The notes under the pieces: model-generated | What the model saw: the letters and a program-made list of their open reading frames with translations, nothing else | Databases searched by the model: none | What the model was told of the DNA's origin: nothing | Made by a program: the position numbers and the translations under genes | NCBI GenBank assembly: GCA_044222685.1 | Contig: JBGAMU010000018.1 | Span: 1-53,450 of the forward strand | Direction of reading: 5' to 3' | DNA: 53,450 bases | Source of the DNA: JAEUPI01 sp044222685 | GTDB lineage: Bacteria > Pseudomonadota > Gammaproteobacteria > Burkholderiales > Burkholderiaceae_C | In this document: piece by piece, positions 17,510-26,185 of the stretch | How positions within the stretch are numbered: position 1 is the first letter of the stretch | Layout of the letters: the number at the start of each line of letters is the position of its first letter

Positions 17510-18292
17510 ATGCAGGTTCGAATCCTCGGGTGCTCCGGTTCCATCGCGGCGGGCAGTCGCACGACGTCGTTCCTGCTCGACCACGACGTGCTGATCGACG
17601 CCGGCACCGGCGTCGGCGACCTGACGCTTGAGGAGCTCGCGCGGGTCGACCACATCCTGATCAGCCACTCGCACATGGACCATGTGCTCGCGATCGGTCT
17701 GCTGGCCGACAGCGTGATGCGCAACCGCATCGGCAAACCGGCGATACAGGTGCATGCGTTGCCCGAGACCATCGCGGCCCTGCGCGCGCACATCTTCAAC
17801 GGCGTGATCTGGCCCGATTTCACCCGGCTGCCGTCGGCCGACGCGCCGATCCTGCAGCTGGTGCCGTTCGAGATCGGGCAGATCATCACGCTGGGCGATC
17901 GCCGCATCGAGGTGCTGCCGGCGGTGCACACGGTACCGGCCGTGGGTTTCGCCGTGCTCGGCGCGCCGGTGGCCCGCCGCGGCGCGTTCATCTACACCGG
18001 CGACACCGGACCGAACCCGGCGCTGTGGACGCGCCTACACGGCATGCGCATCTCGTCGCTCGTGATCGAGACCGCGTTCCGCGACGACGAGCGCCAGCTG
18101 GCCCGCGTCAGCCGCCATCTGTGCCCGGCCGTGCTCGGCCAGGAACTGGCCCGCCTGGACAACCCGGTGAACGTGTACATCACGCACATCAAGCCGGGCG
18201 AGCTCGACGTGGTGATGACCGAGATCGGCGCGTTGGGTAGCGCGCATCGCATCCGGGCGTTGCAGCACGGGCAGGTCATTGCGATCGACTAG
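17510..18292 (+). CDS. Class II 3',5'-cyclic-nucleotide phosphodiesterase (metallo-beta-lactamase fold)
   Basis: The 260-residue enzyme has the metallo-beta-lactamase fold with the metal motif HSHMDHVLAIGL (His53, His55, Asp57, His58), a later metal-ligand region LPAVHTVPAVGF, the conserved YTGDTGPN and ITHIKPGELD. The HSHMDH pattern and overall layout match class II cAMP phosphodiesterases (PDE1/CpdP) more than RNase Z or glyoxalases, though substrate is inferred. The start at ATG 17510 removes an unlikely 22-residue upstream extension. The CRP-type site upstream suits an enzyme that removes cAMP. Confidence 0.85.
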   Translation: MQVRILGCSGSIAAGSRTTSFLLDHDVLIDAGTGVGDLTLEELARVDHILISHSHMDHVLAIGLLADSVMRNRIGKPAIQVHALPETIAALRAHIFNGVIWPDFTRLPSADAPILQLVPFEIGQIITLGDRRIEVLPAVHTVPAVGFAVLGAPVARRGAFIYTGDTGPNPALWTRLHGMRISSLVIETAFRDDERQLARVSRHLCPAVLGQELARLDNPVNVYITHIKPGELDVVMTEIGALGSAHRIRALQHGQVIAID

Positions 18293-18370
18293 GCGTTGGG
18301 GCGGCCGCGGCGCCGGCATCCGTCCGGCGTCGCGCAACCGTGACGTGCCCCGAGCCGCGGAGCGGCCGAC

Positions 18371-19765
18371 GTGAACCGTCTTGTGGTTTCCGGGGGGTTC
18401 GATGCCGCCGCCGGGGCACGATACGGGGCCTATGCGTTCATGCTGTCGATGCCCTGGACGACAGTCTTCCTGGGCTCCATGAGTCCGCACGACGGGGCAC
18501 GCATCTTTCAAACGCTCGTGATGTGCATGGCCGCCTGGGCTTGGGTCGACCTCGGCGCTCCGTGGCGGCCCCGCCGAGCGACGACCCGATATTTGCTGCT
18601 TGCGCTCGCGCTGGTCGCGGGCGCGTCCGTGCTGACTGCACCAGGCCTGCAGCACGCTGCGCTCGAGGCCAGCGCAATGATCCTGCTGTTCCTGCTGGCC
18701 GTCGTGTTCGCTAGCACGCCCCTGCCGAGACTCTGGCTCGAGCTACCGCCGGTCCTGGCCCTGTCGGCCTTGCTCTCATTGTTGATGGAACTGCCGCGCG
18801 TGGCATTTCGCTATGCCGACGGGATGGTGCCAGCCGCGAGTGACTTCGGCTTCATGTACATGAATCACCGGTTCCTCAACCACGTCGAGTCCATTCTGCT
18901 GCCGCTACTGCTGCTGCCGTTGCTGCTGCCGGCCGCGCGCTGGGTACGGCTTGCGGCGTGGATCGGCTTGGCGGGTGGTCTGGCACTACTCTGGCGCACC
19001 GGTGGGCGAGGCACGTTGATCGCCTTCACTATGTTCGCGGTCGGTCTGCCGTGGGTACTCAGGAGCCAAGCCAGACAAATCCTGCGAACAATGGCTGTCG
19101 CGATCGCCTCGGGTATGGCGATCTACCTGCTGTTGTTCGTCCTGCCGATTCACGTGCTGGGGTTGCAGGACACCACGACCGGCAGCGCGGCGCAGCGGCT
19201 GGCCGGCGTCAACGACGCGGCGCGGATCTATTTGTGGAATTTGGCGTGGCAGGACATCGTCGAGTATCCGTGGCTAGGCGTCGGCCCGATGCACTACGCA
19301 CATCTGAAGAACCTGATGGCCGCACACCCGCACAACAGCGTCCTGCAATTGGCGTCGGAGTGGGGCGTACCGGCGGCGGCGCTGCTCGTGGTGTGGCTCG
19401 CGGGGCTCTTCGTGCGGCGCATCGACGAGATCCGCAGTGATCCAGCCGACTCGCCGGCGCGCATGTTCACGACGGTCTGCCTGCTCACCGCGGCGGTCGG
19501 CTGTGTCGACTCGCTGGTTTCCGGCACCTTGGTGATGCCGGTTTCGCAGACCTGGTGGATCGTCGCTGCCGGTTGCGCCATGGCGACCGGGTACAGCGAG
19601 TCCGCGCGCCCGATTCGCGCGCATCGAGCCGAGGTGGCGCTAGCGCTGGCGCTCGTCGCCGTGCACCTGCTGCTGACCGCAGCCACCTTTACTCAGGCCA
19701 CTCGACCCGGCAGTAACGTGCCTGTGGGGATGTTCCCCAGATACTGGAACAACGGCCAGTTCTGA
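18371..19765 (+). CDS. Wzy/WaaL-type O-antigen ligase family membrane protein
   Basis: The 464-residue product has about ten to twelve membrane helices and the O-antigen ligase (Wzy_C) architecture: a GRGTLIAF segment before the large periplasmic loop, the loop with SAAQRLAGVNDAARIYLWNLAW and PWLGVGPMHY, then AAHPHNSVLQLASEWGVPAA, where HPHNSVLQ is the conserved His motif. The start is GTG 18371, with GGAG about 9 bases upstream. The family transfers lipid-linked glycans to lipid A, protein or polymer; position beside a pilin suggests a glycosylation role, but that is inference. Codon use looks less G/C-rich than in the flanking core genes. Confidence 0.88.
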   Translation: MNRLVVSGGFDAAAGARYGAYAFMLSMPWTTVFLGSMSPHDGARIFQTLVMCMAAWAWVDLGAPWRPRRATTRYLLLALALVAGASVLTAPGLQHAALEASAMILLFLLAVVFASTPLPRLWLELPPVLALSALLSLLMELPRVAFRYADGMVPAASDFGFMYMNHRFLNHVESILLPLLLLPLLLPAARWVRLAAWIGLAGGLALLWRTGGRGTLIAFTMFAVGLPWVLRSQARQILRTMAVAIASGMAIYLLLFVLPIHVLGLQDTTTGSAAQRLAGVNDAARIYLWNLAWQDIVEYPWLGVGPMHYAHLKNLMAAHPHNSVLQLASEWGVPAAALLVVWLAGLFVRRIDEIRSDPADSPARMFTTVCLLTAAVGCVDSLVSGTLVMPVSQTWWIVAAGCAMATGYSESARPIRAHRAEVALALALVAVHLLLTAATFTQATRPGSNVPVGMFPRYWNNGQF

Positions 19766-19776
19766 TGCATGACAGT

Positions 19777-19811
19777 TTGCGTCACTCACGCGAGGGCCAC
19801 AGGTGACGCAA
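19777..19811 (+). promoter_or_regulatory. Inverted repeat upstream of the pilin promoter
   Basis: TTGCGTCAC (19777-19785) and GTGACGCAA (19803-19811) form a perfect 9-bp dyad with a 17-base spacer. Its centre is about 113 bases before the predicted sigma-54 transcription start, a normal distance for an enhancer-binding activator such as PilR, although I do not recognise a specific activator consensus. It could instead be a transcript-end hairpin for the ligase gene. Confidence 0.5.
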
Positions 19812-19879
19812 TTGGGCACTTCCTTGTAACGAACGTGAACTAGCCGTCATTCGAGGCCCGATATTCCGGGTCGATTCGC

Positions 19880-19895
19880 TGGCACGACTACTGCA
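19880..19895 (+). promoter_or_regulatory. Sigma-54 (-24/-12) promoter of the pilin gene
   Basis: TGGCACGACTACTGCA keeps the invariant GG and GC dinucleotides with the required 10-base spacing and matches TGGCACG-N4-TTGCA except for C in place of the first T of the -12 element. Transcription would start near 19907, about 30 bases before the start codon. Type IV pilin genes are typically RpoN/PilR-dependent. Confidence 0.8.
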
Positions 19896-19938
19896 TGACA
19901 GAAGGCGGACCCCAACCACCCGCTCAAGGAGAGTAAAT

Positions 19939-20367
19939 ATGAAACGTGTCCAACAGGGCTTCACCCTGATCGAACTGATGATCGTGGTCGCGATCATCGG
20001 CATTCTGGCCGCCGTTGCGCTGCCGGCGTATCAGGACTACACGACCCGCGCCAAGGTTAGCGAGGTCGTCATCATGGCCTCGCCGGCCAAACTGGCCGTG
20101 GCTGAGACGAGTTCGTCGCTGGGCGGCCTGTCGGCGGTCACCGCCTCGAACAGTGGCTACCAGTTCCCGGGCGCGACCAAGTACGTGCCGGCCAACGGCG
20201 TCGTGATTACCGACAACACGGGGGTTGTCACCGTCACGTCGGCCGTGCCGGGCGCTGGCGGCAATATCGTCCTGACCCCGGTGGATGTCGGTTCCGGCCA
20301 GCTGCGCTGGACTTGCACCACGACCATCGCCACCAAGTACGTGCCGAGCGAGTGCCGCCCGACCTGA
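19939..20367 (+). CDS. pilA: Type IV major pilin
   Basis: The 142-residue product is a type IVa pilin. The leader MKRVQQG is cleaved by PilD before Phe8, and the mature N-terminus FTLIELMIVVAIIGILAAVA carries the conserved Glu at +5. The globular domain is Thr/Ser/Ala/Val-rich and has one C-terminal cysteine pair (WTC and SEC) for the D-region disulfide. AAGGAG lies seven bases before the ATG. A sigma-54 promoter precedes it and a strong terminator follows, so it is a single-gene transcript. Ligase genes on both sides suggest that the pilin is glycosylated. Confidence 0.96.
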   Translation: MKRVQQGFTLIELMIVVAIIGILAAVALPAYQDYTTRAKVSEVVIMASPAKLAVAETSSSLGGLSAVTASNSGYQFPGATKYVPANGVVITDNTGVVTVTSAVPGAGGNIVLTPVDVGSGQLRWTCTTTIATKYVPSECRPT

Positions 20368-20392
20368 GCTTGACGATTGCTTCACTGTGATC

Positions 20393-20427
20393 GGTAAGGC
20401 GGCCGCGAGGCCGCCTTACCTTCTTCT
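20393..20427 (+). terminator. Rho-independent terminator after pilA
   Basis: GGTAAGGCGGCC-GCGA-GGCCGCCTTACC is a perfect 12-bp stem with a tetraloop (20393-20420), followed by TTCTTCT. It ends 25 bases before the next gene, so the pilin is insulated from the downstream ligase. Confidence 0.85.
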
Positions 20428-20451
20428 GCCCCGCCCGCAGGGGCAAATCGC

Positions 20452-22176
20452 ATGACTATCTCGCCTAACGCACTGGTTGCAGCAGCACCGATCGCGATGA
20501 CGAACCAACGCACTGGACTTGGGTGGTCGCTCTGGGTGGTGGCCGCCGCATTGCCTTGGATGTTGCCGTTCCATGCCGAGCCGTGGACCGCGTTCTACAG
20601 CGAAGCGCTTGCCGCCGCAGTAATGCTTCCGGTCGCTGCCTGGACCGTATTGCGGGGTCGAGTTGCCTGGCAGGCGGACGCGCTGGCCGTTGCCGTTCTT
20701 GCGCTGAGCGTTGTGCCATTGGCGCAGGCGTTGTTCGGGCTCTTCGTGTTTGCAGGCGAGGCCAGGCTGGTCGCGCTGTACCTGGCTGCGTTTGCTGCCG
20801 TGATCCTGGTCGCACGCCGCGCTGAACAGGTCGCGCCGCTGCGCTTGGTCGATGCGACCTTTGCGGCATTGGCGGTCGCGGCTTTGCTGTCCGTCGGGTT
20901 GGCCCTCTATCAGTGGTTTGGACAGGAGTGGATGGGCATCATGGTGAGCTCACCGTCCGTGCGCGCGTACGCCAACGTGGGCCAGCCCAACAATCTGGCG
21001 ACGCTGTTGTGCTGGGGCCTGGTCGCGGTTTGGTGGGGCCACACACGCGGGAAGATCGGCAGTGCGTCGGTTCTGCTGGCCGCGGCATTTCTGCTGGTTG
21101 GCGTGGTGTTGACCCGGTCACGCGCCGGATGGGTGGAAGTCGCCGTGATCGCGGCTGCGGCGATCCATTTGCGCCGGAGACACCAGGTCGGACCGACCTT
21201 CTCGGCCGTCTTGGTGTTGGCCGGCTGGTTTGTGCTGCTGACCATACTCGAGCCGACGTTCCAGCGGCTGCTGGTGGAAGCCCCTGCCAGCGTGCGCAGC
21301 CAGACATCGATCGGCAGTCGCCCGATCATCTGGGAGGCGGCGATAGAGGCCATCGCGCAGCGACCTTGGTTTGGCTACGGATGGAATCAAGGAGTGCTGG
21401 GGTACCTCGGCGTTGCAGATCGACACCCCGATCTCCATCTGACCGTCCATCACGCGCACAGCCTGTTGTTGGACCTGATGATCTGGAACGGCGTGCCGAT
21501 CGGACTAGCAATCGCCTTTGGCCTGGCCCTTTGGGCGCGGGCGCAGTGGCGAGCCAGTCATGCCATGCCCCAGCGGCTGCTACTGTTGGCGCTGGCGCTG
21601 TTGCTGGTGCATGCGATGCTCGAGTTGCCGCATGCGTATCTGTACTTCCTCGTTCCCGCGGCGGTGATGATGGGCACGCTGGGCGCAATGGACGGGTCGA
21701 GGCCAGTCGCATCGGTTCCGCGCGCCGGGCTTGCGCTGGCGACTATCATCTTCGGTTCATTGCTTGCGTTGGCCGTCAGTGACTACCGTGCGATCGAGGA
21801 AGACCTGCGGGCCGCAAGAATGCGGGGCGCGGGGATCCACAATCCCCACCCTGCGCCTGAGGCGACGCCGGTTCTCCTTGGTTTTCTTCATACTGCACTT
21901 ACTCGCCTGCGCGCCGAACACGCGCAGGATCTATCGGACCAGGAGTTCGCTGATATGCGACGCGCTCTCGACCGGTACCCTGGATACGGGGCGCTTTTTC
22001 GGTATGCGCGGGCCTCAGCGCTGCGCGGGCAGCCGGACGAAGCTCGCTGGGCGCTGGATCGCTTGTGTCTGCTGAACCCGATGAGCGATTGCGAGTCTGC
22101 CCTGCGCCGTTGGCGGGAACTGGCGGCCCAGGGCAATCCGGAAATGCACGCCGTCACGTTGCCGGTCTGGCGCTAG
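20452..22176 (+). CDS. PglL-type protein O-oligosaccharyltransferase
   Basis: The 574-residue protein has about twelve membrane helices and a C-terminal soluble tail of about 120 residues. Features typical of PglL/PilO-like ligases are NVGQPNNLATLLCWGLVA after the first helices, LTRSRAGWVEVA, the periplasmic loop with QRPWFGYGWNQG, and the HHAHSLLLDLMIWNGVPIG motif. PglL enzymes move lipid-linked oligosaccharide onto serine of pilins in the periplasm. The gene lies 25 bases after the pilA terminator with AGGGGC upstream. Its base use is visibly less G/C-biased than that of the flanking core genes. Confidence 0.88.
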   Translation: MTISPNALVAAAPIAMTNQRTGLGWSLWVVAAALPWMLPFHAEPWTAFYSEALAAAVMLPVAAWTVLRGRVAWQADALAVAVLALSVVPLAQALFGLFVFAGEARLVALYLAAFAAVILVARRAEQVAPLRLVDATFAALAVAALLSVGLALYQWFGQEWMGIMVSSPSVRAYANVGQPNNLATLLCWGLVAVWWGHTRGKIGSASVLLAAAFLLVGVVLTRSRAGWVEVAVIAAAAIHLRRRHQVGPTFSAVLVLAGWFVLLTILEPTFQRLLVEAPASVRSQTSIGSRPIIWEAAIEAIAQRPWFGYGWNQGVLGYLGVADRHPDLHLTVHHAHSLLLDLMIWNGVPIGLAIAFGLALWARAQWRASHAMPQRLLLLALALLLVHAMLELPHAYLYFLVPAAVMMGTLGAMDGSRPVASVPRAGLALATIIFGSLLALAVSDYRAIEEDLRAARMRGAGIHNPHPAPEATPVLLGFLHTALTRLRAEHAQDLSDQEFADMRRALDRYPGYGALFRYARASALRGQPDEARWALDRLCLLNPMSDCESALRRWRELAAQGNPEMHAVTLPVWR

Positions 22177-22218
22177 CCTCGGTGCTCGCGCAAGCGAGCC
22201 GGCAAGGTCTCCGCAGCC

Positions 22219-24003
22219 ATGCCGACTAGACAGGCCGAAGAAGCCACTTTGCGGGGCGTCGCCGGCCTCGCTTTGAGCATCGCGGTCGCGGCGCCGATGC
22301 TGTTGGCGTTTAACCTCTCGCCGTCGCCTACGTTTCTGAATCAAGCGCTCGCCCACGGGCTTTGGGGCACCAGCATGGCGTTGCTGGCTTTGGCCGGCAC
22401 GTTCGAGCACTCGCGAAGATCGATTGATGGCGCGCGGTCGCTGATTGCGTCGTTCGCCTTGATCGCAGTCTGCATCGCTGTTCCCGTTGCCTGGTCTGAG
22501 CTGCCGATGCCGATCGCGCTATCGATGCTCGCGACGTTGGCCAGCGCGATGCTGGTCGCCTGTGTCGGGGCAGAAGTCCGCGGGCAGTCCAGGTCGACGT
22601 CGGTGTACTCGGCCTTCTTGTGGGGTGTACTCGGCGCTGGCGTACTGAGCAGCGTGATCTCGTTGGTTCAGGTCTTTGCGCCTAGCTGGTCCGGTGGCGA
22701 TCTGATCGCCCGCTCCGGCCTGCCGGGTCGCGCCGTCGGCAACTTGCGGCAACCGAACCATCTTGCCAGTCTGTTGCTGTGGTCGGCCATCGCGGCGCTG
22801 GGTCTGCTGGAGCTGCGCCGGCTCACCCGGGCCGCCGCAGCGACGATGAGCGTCCTTCTGATCTTCGGCGTGGTTCTGAGCGGCTCTCGAACGGGCGCGT
22901 TGGGTGCGTTGGTAATGGGTGCTTGGGGCCTTGCCGACAAGCGCTTGTCAAAGGCGGCGCGGATTCTCCTGATGGCGACTCCGTTCGTCTATGCCCTAGC
23001 ATGGTCTGCGATGTGGGCCTGGGCGCATGGAGGTGACCACGCCTTTGGAGCCCAAAGAAGCTTGACCCTGTCGGGCGGCGATATCTCGAGTTCCCGCTTC
23101 GGAATTTGGTCGAATGCGTGGACTCTGATCACTCACGAGCCGCTGCTGGGTACGGGCCTCGGCGAGTTCAATCTGGCCTGGACGCTCACGAGACTGCCTG
23201 ATCGCCCGGTCGCCTTCTTCGATCACACCCACAACCTACCGCTTCAACTCATCGTGGAGCTCGGGTGGCCGATGGCCACTGCAGTACTTGCGCTGCTGCT
23301 GTTCGCGCTGCTTCGGGCATGGCGCTGTTCGTGGCTTGCCGTCGGTGAACAAGGCGTCGCCCAGCGAACCTCGTTCATGCTGGTGGTCACCATATGCCTG
23401 CACAGCCTGCTCGAATACCCACTTTGGTATGCCTACTTCTTGCTGCCAACGTCCTTCGCTTGGGGATACGCAATAGCCGCTCCGATCAAACCGCATACCC
23501 CCACACCTGCCGAAGTGCCGCGTGCAGGCCGTGCCTGGACCGTCGTCGTGATTGGCTGGGGCATGGCACTGGGCGCCGCGGTTGCCGTCGTCGACTACTA
23601 CCGCGTCGCCATCATTTACGAACCCCCCACCCATGCCGCTCCACTCGAGGAACGCATTGCCCGCGGCCAGCGCAGCCTGCTATTCGCGCATCACGCCGAC
23701 TACGCCGCGGCCACCGCCTTCGGCGAACCGAAGGCGCCGCTGTCGGAATCGCAGGTGCTGGCGTTCCGGCGCGCGCCGCACCACTTGCTCGACATCCGGC
23801 TGATGATCGCGTGGTCGCAGGCGCTGGCGGCGCAGGGCGAGGTCGACAAGGCGCGCTGGCTGGCCGCGCGCATCCGCGAGTTCCGCAATCCGGGTGCCGA
23901 CGAGTACTTCGAGCCTTGCGCCAACCCCGCCGAAGCGGCACAGGCCTTTCAGTGCCAGGCGCCGCAACGCAGCTACCACTGGCGCGAATTCGTCGAGCGT
24001 TGA
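22219..24003 (+). CDS. Second PglL-type O-oligosaccharyltransferase
   Basis: This 594-residue paralogue follows the first PglL-type gene after 42 bases. It shows the same plan: about twelve helices, VGNLRQPNHLASLLLW, VLSGSRTGALGAL, a loop with HEPLLGTGLGEFNLAW, and FFDHTHNLPLQLIVELGWPMA, the conserved His motif. The last 130 residues are soluble and predicted helical. Codon use moves toward the stronger G/C bias of the core genes near 23.5-23.6 kb, within the gene. Which of the two ligases acts on the pilin cannot be said; the QPNHLA motif here is closest to characterised PglL. Confidence 0.88.
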   Translation: MPTRQAEEATLRGVAGLALSIAVAAPMLLAFNLSPSPTFLNQALAHGLWGTSMALLALAGTFEHSRRSIDGARSLIASFALIAVCIAVPVAWSELPMPIALSMLATLASAMLVACVGAEVRGQSRSTSVYSAFLWGVLGAGVLSSVISLVQVFAPSWSGGDLIARSGLPGRAVGNLRQPNHLASLLLWSAIAALGLLELRRLTRAAAATMSVLLIFGVVLSGSRTGALGALVMGAWGLADKRLSKAARILLMATPFVYALAWSAMWAWAHGGDHAFGAQRSLTLSGGDISSSRFGIWSNAWTLITHEPLLGTGLGEFNLAWTLTRLPDRPVAFFDHTHNLPLQLIVELGWPMATAVLALLLFALLRAWRCSWLAVGEQGVAQRTSFMLVVTICLHSLLEYPLWYAYFLLPTSFAWGYAIAAPIKPHTPTPAEVPRAGRAWTVVVIGWGMALGAAVAVVDYYRVAIIYEPPTHAAPLEERIARGQRSLLFAHHADYAAATAFGEPKAPLSESQVLAFRRAPHHLLDIRLMIAWSQALAAQGEVDKARWLAARIREFRNPGADEYFEPCANPAEAAQAFQCQAPQRSYHWREFVER

Positions 24004-24028
24004 CCCGGCGATCCGCCGCTGTCGGTGG

Positions 24029-24532
24029 CTACGGCGCTGGCGTCGTGGTCACCCAGTCGCCGCTCTTGCCGCCGCGCTTCTCGAGCAGGCGGATGTCGCC
24101 CATCACCATGCCGCGGTCGGCAGCCTTGCACATGTCGTAGACCGTCAGCAGGCCGATCTGCACCGCGGTCAGCGCCTCCATCTCGACGCCCGTGCGGCCG
24201 AGTGTCTCGACCTGCGCGATGCAGTGCACGGCCGACGACGCGGCATCGATCTCGAAGTCGACCGCGACATGGGTGATCGGCAACGGGTGGCACAGTGGCA
24301 CCAGCTCGGCGGTGCGCTTGGTGGCCTGGATGGCCGCCACGCGGGCGATGCCGATGACGTCGCCCTTCTTCGCCTGGCCGCTCGCGATAAGCGCCAACGT
24401 GGCCGCCTGCATGCGGATGGTGCCGCGCGCCCTCGCAATGCGATGTGTCGGCGCTTTGCCTGCCACGTCGACCATGTGAGCCTGGCCTTCGGCATCGAAG
24501 TGGGTCAGCGGGGGCGGCTCGGCGGCAGACAT
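24029..24532 (-). CDS. moaC: Cyclic pyranopterin monophosphate synthase MoaC
   Basis: MoaC converts the MoaA product to cyclic pyranopterin monophosphate in molybdenum cofactor synthesis. The 167-residue protein has the signatures FDAEGQAHMVDV, KKGDVIGIARVAAIQATKRT, the PLCHPLPIT motif, TGVEMEALTA and VYDMCKAADRGM, covering the whole family. I prefer the ATG at 24532 (MSAAEPPPLTH) to one four codons upstream. No other moa gene is adjacent. It is divergent from the M48 protease gene across 47 bases and convergent with the second ligase. Confidence 0.96.
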   Translation of the reverse strand: MSAAEPPPLTHFDAEGQAHMVDVAGKAPTHRIARARGTIRMQAATLALIASGQAKKGDVIGIARVAAIQATKRTAELVPLCHPLPITHVAVDFEIDAASSAVHCIAQVETLGRTGVEMEALTAVQIGLLTVYDMCKAADRGMVMGDIRLLEKRGGKSGDWVTTTPAP

Positions 24533-24579
24533 CGGCAGAAACACAAGGGCAACAGGCCAGTGCGATCATAGGGGCAATG

Positions 24580-26160
24580 ATGTTCCATCGAGGTGGGCGC
24601 GCCCACCGTCTCGTCTGCGCAGCGCTTGCCGCCTCGCTGCTCGCTGCGTCACCCCTGCTGCCGGCCCAGGTGCGACTGCCGTCGCTCGGCGAATCGGCCT
24701 CCGACGAGTTGACGGTCTCGGCCGAGAAGCGCCTGGGCGACCAGGTCATGCGCGACATCCGGCGCGACCCCGACTACCTCGACGATCCCGTGCTGCTTGA
24801 CTATCTGCAGTCGGTCTGGCGTCCGCTGGTGGCGGCGGCACGCCAGCGCGGCGACCTGACGGCAGACGTCGACGCACTGTTCGCCTGGGAGGCGTTCCTC
24901 GTGCGCGACCGCAGCGTCAATGCGTTCGCGCTGCCCGGTGGCTATGTCGGCGTGCACCTAGCGCTGATCGCGCTGACGAGTTCATCCGACGAGCTCGCCT
25001 CGGTGCTCGCCCACGAGTTGTCGCACGTGACCCAGCGCCACATCGCGCGCAGCATCACCACCGGCCAGCGGCAGGGGCTGCTCGCGATGGCCGGGCTGAT
25101 CCTGGGCGTCCTGGCGGCCAGCCGCAGCCACAGCCCCGATGCGGCGCAGGCGGCCATCGTCGGCAGCCAGGCGGCTGCGGCGCAGGGCCAGCTCAATTTC
25201 TCGCGCGACATGGAGCGCGAGGCCGATCGCATCGGCCTGGGCGTGCTCGGGCAGGCCGGCTTCGCGCCGGCCGGCATGGCGCTGATGTTCGAGAAGCTCG
25301 ACCAGGCCAACCGGCTCAATGACAGCGGCGCCTACCCTTACCTGCGCAGCCACCCGTTGACCACCGAGCGAGTGTCCGAGGCGCGTGCGCGCGCCGGCTC
25401 GACGCCGGTCGCCTCCTCGGGTCCTTCGCGCCTCGAGCACCAGCTGATGCAGTCGCGCTCCCGCGTGCTGATGGATCCGTCGGTGCAATCGCGGCGACGC
25501 CTGCAGGAGCTCGACGGCGATGCCAACGGTGCCGCCGGCAAGGACCGGCTGCCCGCTCTGTACGCGAGTGCGCTGGCGTCGTTGGTGTTGCGCGACTTCG
25601 CCCGGGCGGAGCGCGCGTGGAACGAAGGCCAGCGCCTGGGCGTCGCTACCGGCGCGACGGCCGATGCGCGTGCCTGGCGTGACTGGACGCTGCTCGGTGC
25701 CGAGCTGTCGCTGGCCCAGGCCGATGCCGCGACGGCGTCGCGTCGGCTGGCTGCCTTGGCCGACGATCGCGGACGCCCGCTGCTGCTGCTGCGCGCGCAG
25801 GTGGCGGTGGCCAGTGGCGACAGCGAGCCGATCAAGCGGCAGGCCGAGGCGCTGCAGGCCTGGGTGTCCGAGCAGCGTCAGGACGCGCTGGCGTGGGCGG
25901 CGCTGGCGTCCTGCGCCGAGCGGCTCGGCCTCAACCTGCGCGCCGTGCGCGCACAGGCCGAATCGCATGCCGCCCTCGGTGATCTCTCCGGGGCCATCGA
26001 GCGCCTGCGCGCCGGACAGCGGCTCGCCCGCAGCGGCGCGGCGGGGCAGGACTTCATCGAGGCGTCGATCATCGACGCACGTTTGCGCGACCTGGAAGCG
26101 CAGCGCCGGCAGCTGATGGCCGATCTGCGGGGCAATCGGCAGACGCGCGAGCCCGAGTAG
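24580..26160 (+). CDS. BepA-like M48 metalloprotease with TPR-like C-terminal half
   Basis: The 526-residue protein begins with a signal peptide (AALAASLLAASPLLPAQ) and continues as a periplasmic M48 zinc protease of the BepA/YfgC type, which helps outer-membrane protein assembly or degrades failed intermediates. The zinc motif HELSH is at 145-149 and the third-ligand motif ExxxD at about 212-216; YLRSHPLTTERVSEARAR is the conserved end of the protease domain. The C-terminal 230 residues are Ala/Leu/Arg-rich helices in TPR-like pairs. ATG 24580 has AGGGG five bases before it; ATG 24577 is the alternative. Confidence 0.92.
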   Translation: MFHRGGRAHRLVCAALAASLLAASPLLPAQVRLPSLGESASDELTVSAEKRLGDQVMRDIRRDPDYLDDPVLLDYLQSVWRPLVAAARQRGDLTADVDALFAWEAFLVRDRSVNAFALPGGYVGVHLALIALTSSSDELASVLAHELSHVTQRHIARSITTGQRQGLLAMAGLILGVLAASRSHSPDAAQAAIVGSQAAAAQGQLNFSRDMEREADRIGLGVLGQAGFAPAGMALMFEKLDQANRLNDSGAYPYLRSHPLTTERVSEARARAGSTPVASSGPSRLEHQLMQSRSRVLMDPSVQSRRRLQELDGDANGAAGKDRLPALYASALASLVLRDFARAERAWNEGQRLGVATGATADARAWRDWTLLGAELSLAQADAATASRRLAALADDRGRPLLLLRAQVAVASGDSEPIKRQAEALQAWVSEQRQDALAWAALASCAERLGLNLRAVRAQAESHAALGDLSGAIERLRAGQRLARSGAAGQDFIEASIIDARLRDLEAQRRQLMADLRGNRQTREPE

Positions 26161-26185
26161 GCGGGGCCTGTGGCAGCGCCGAGGT

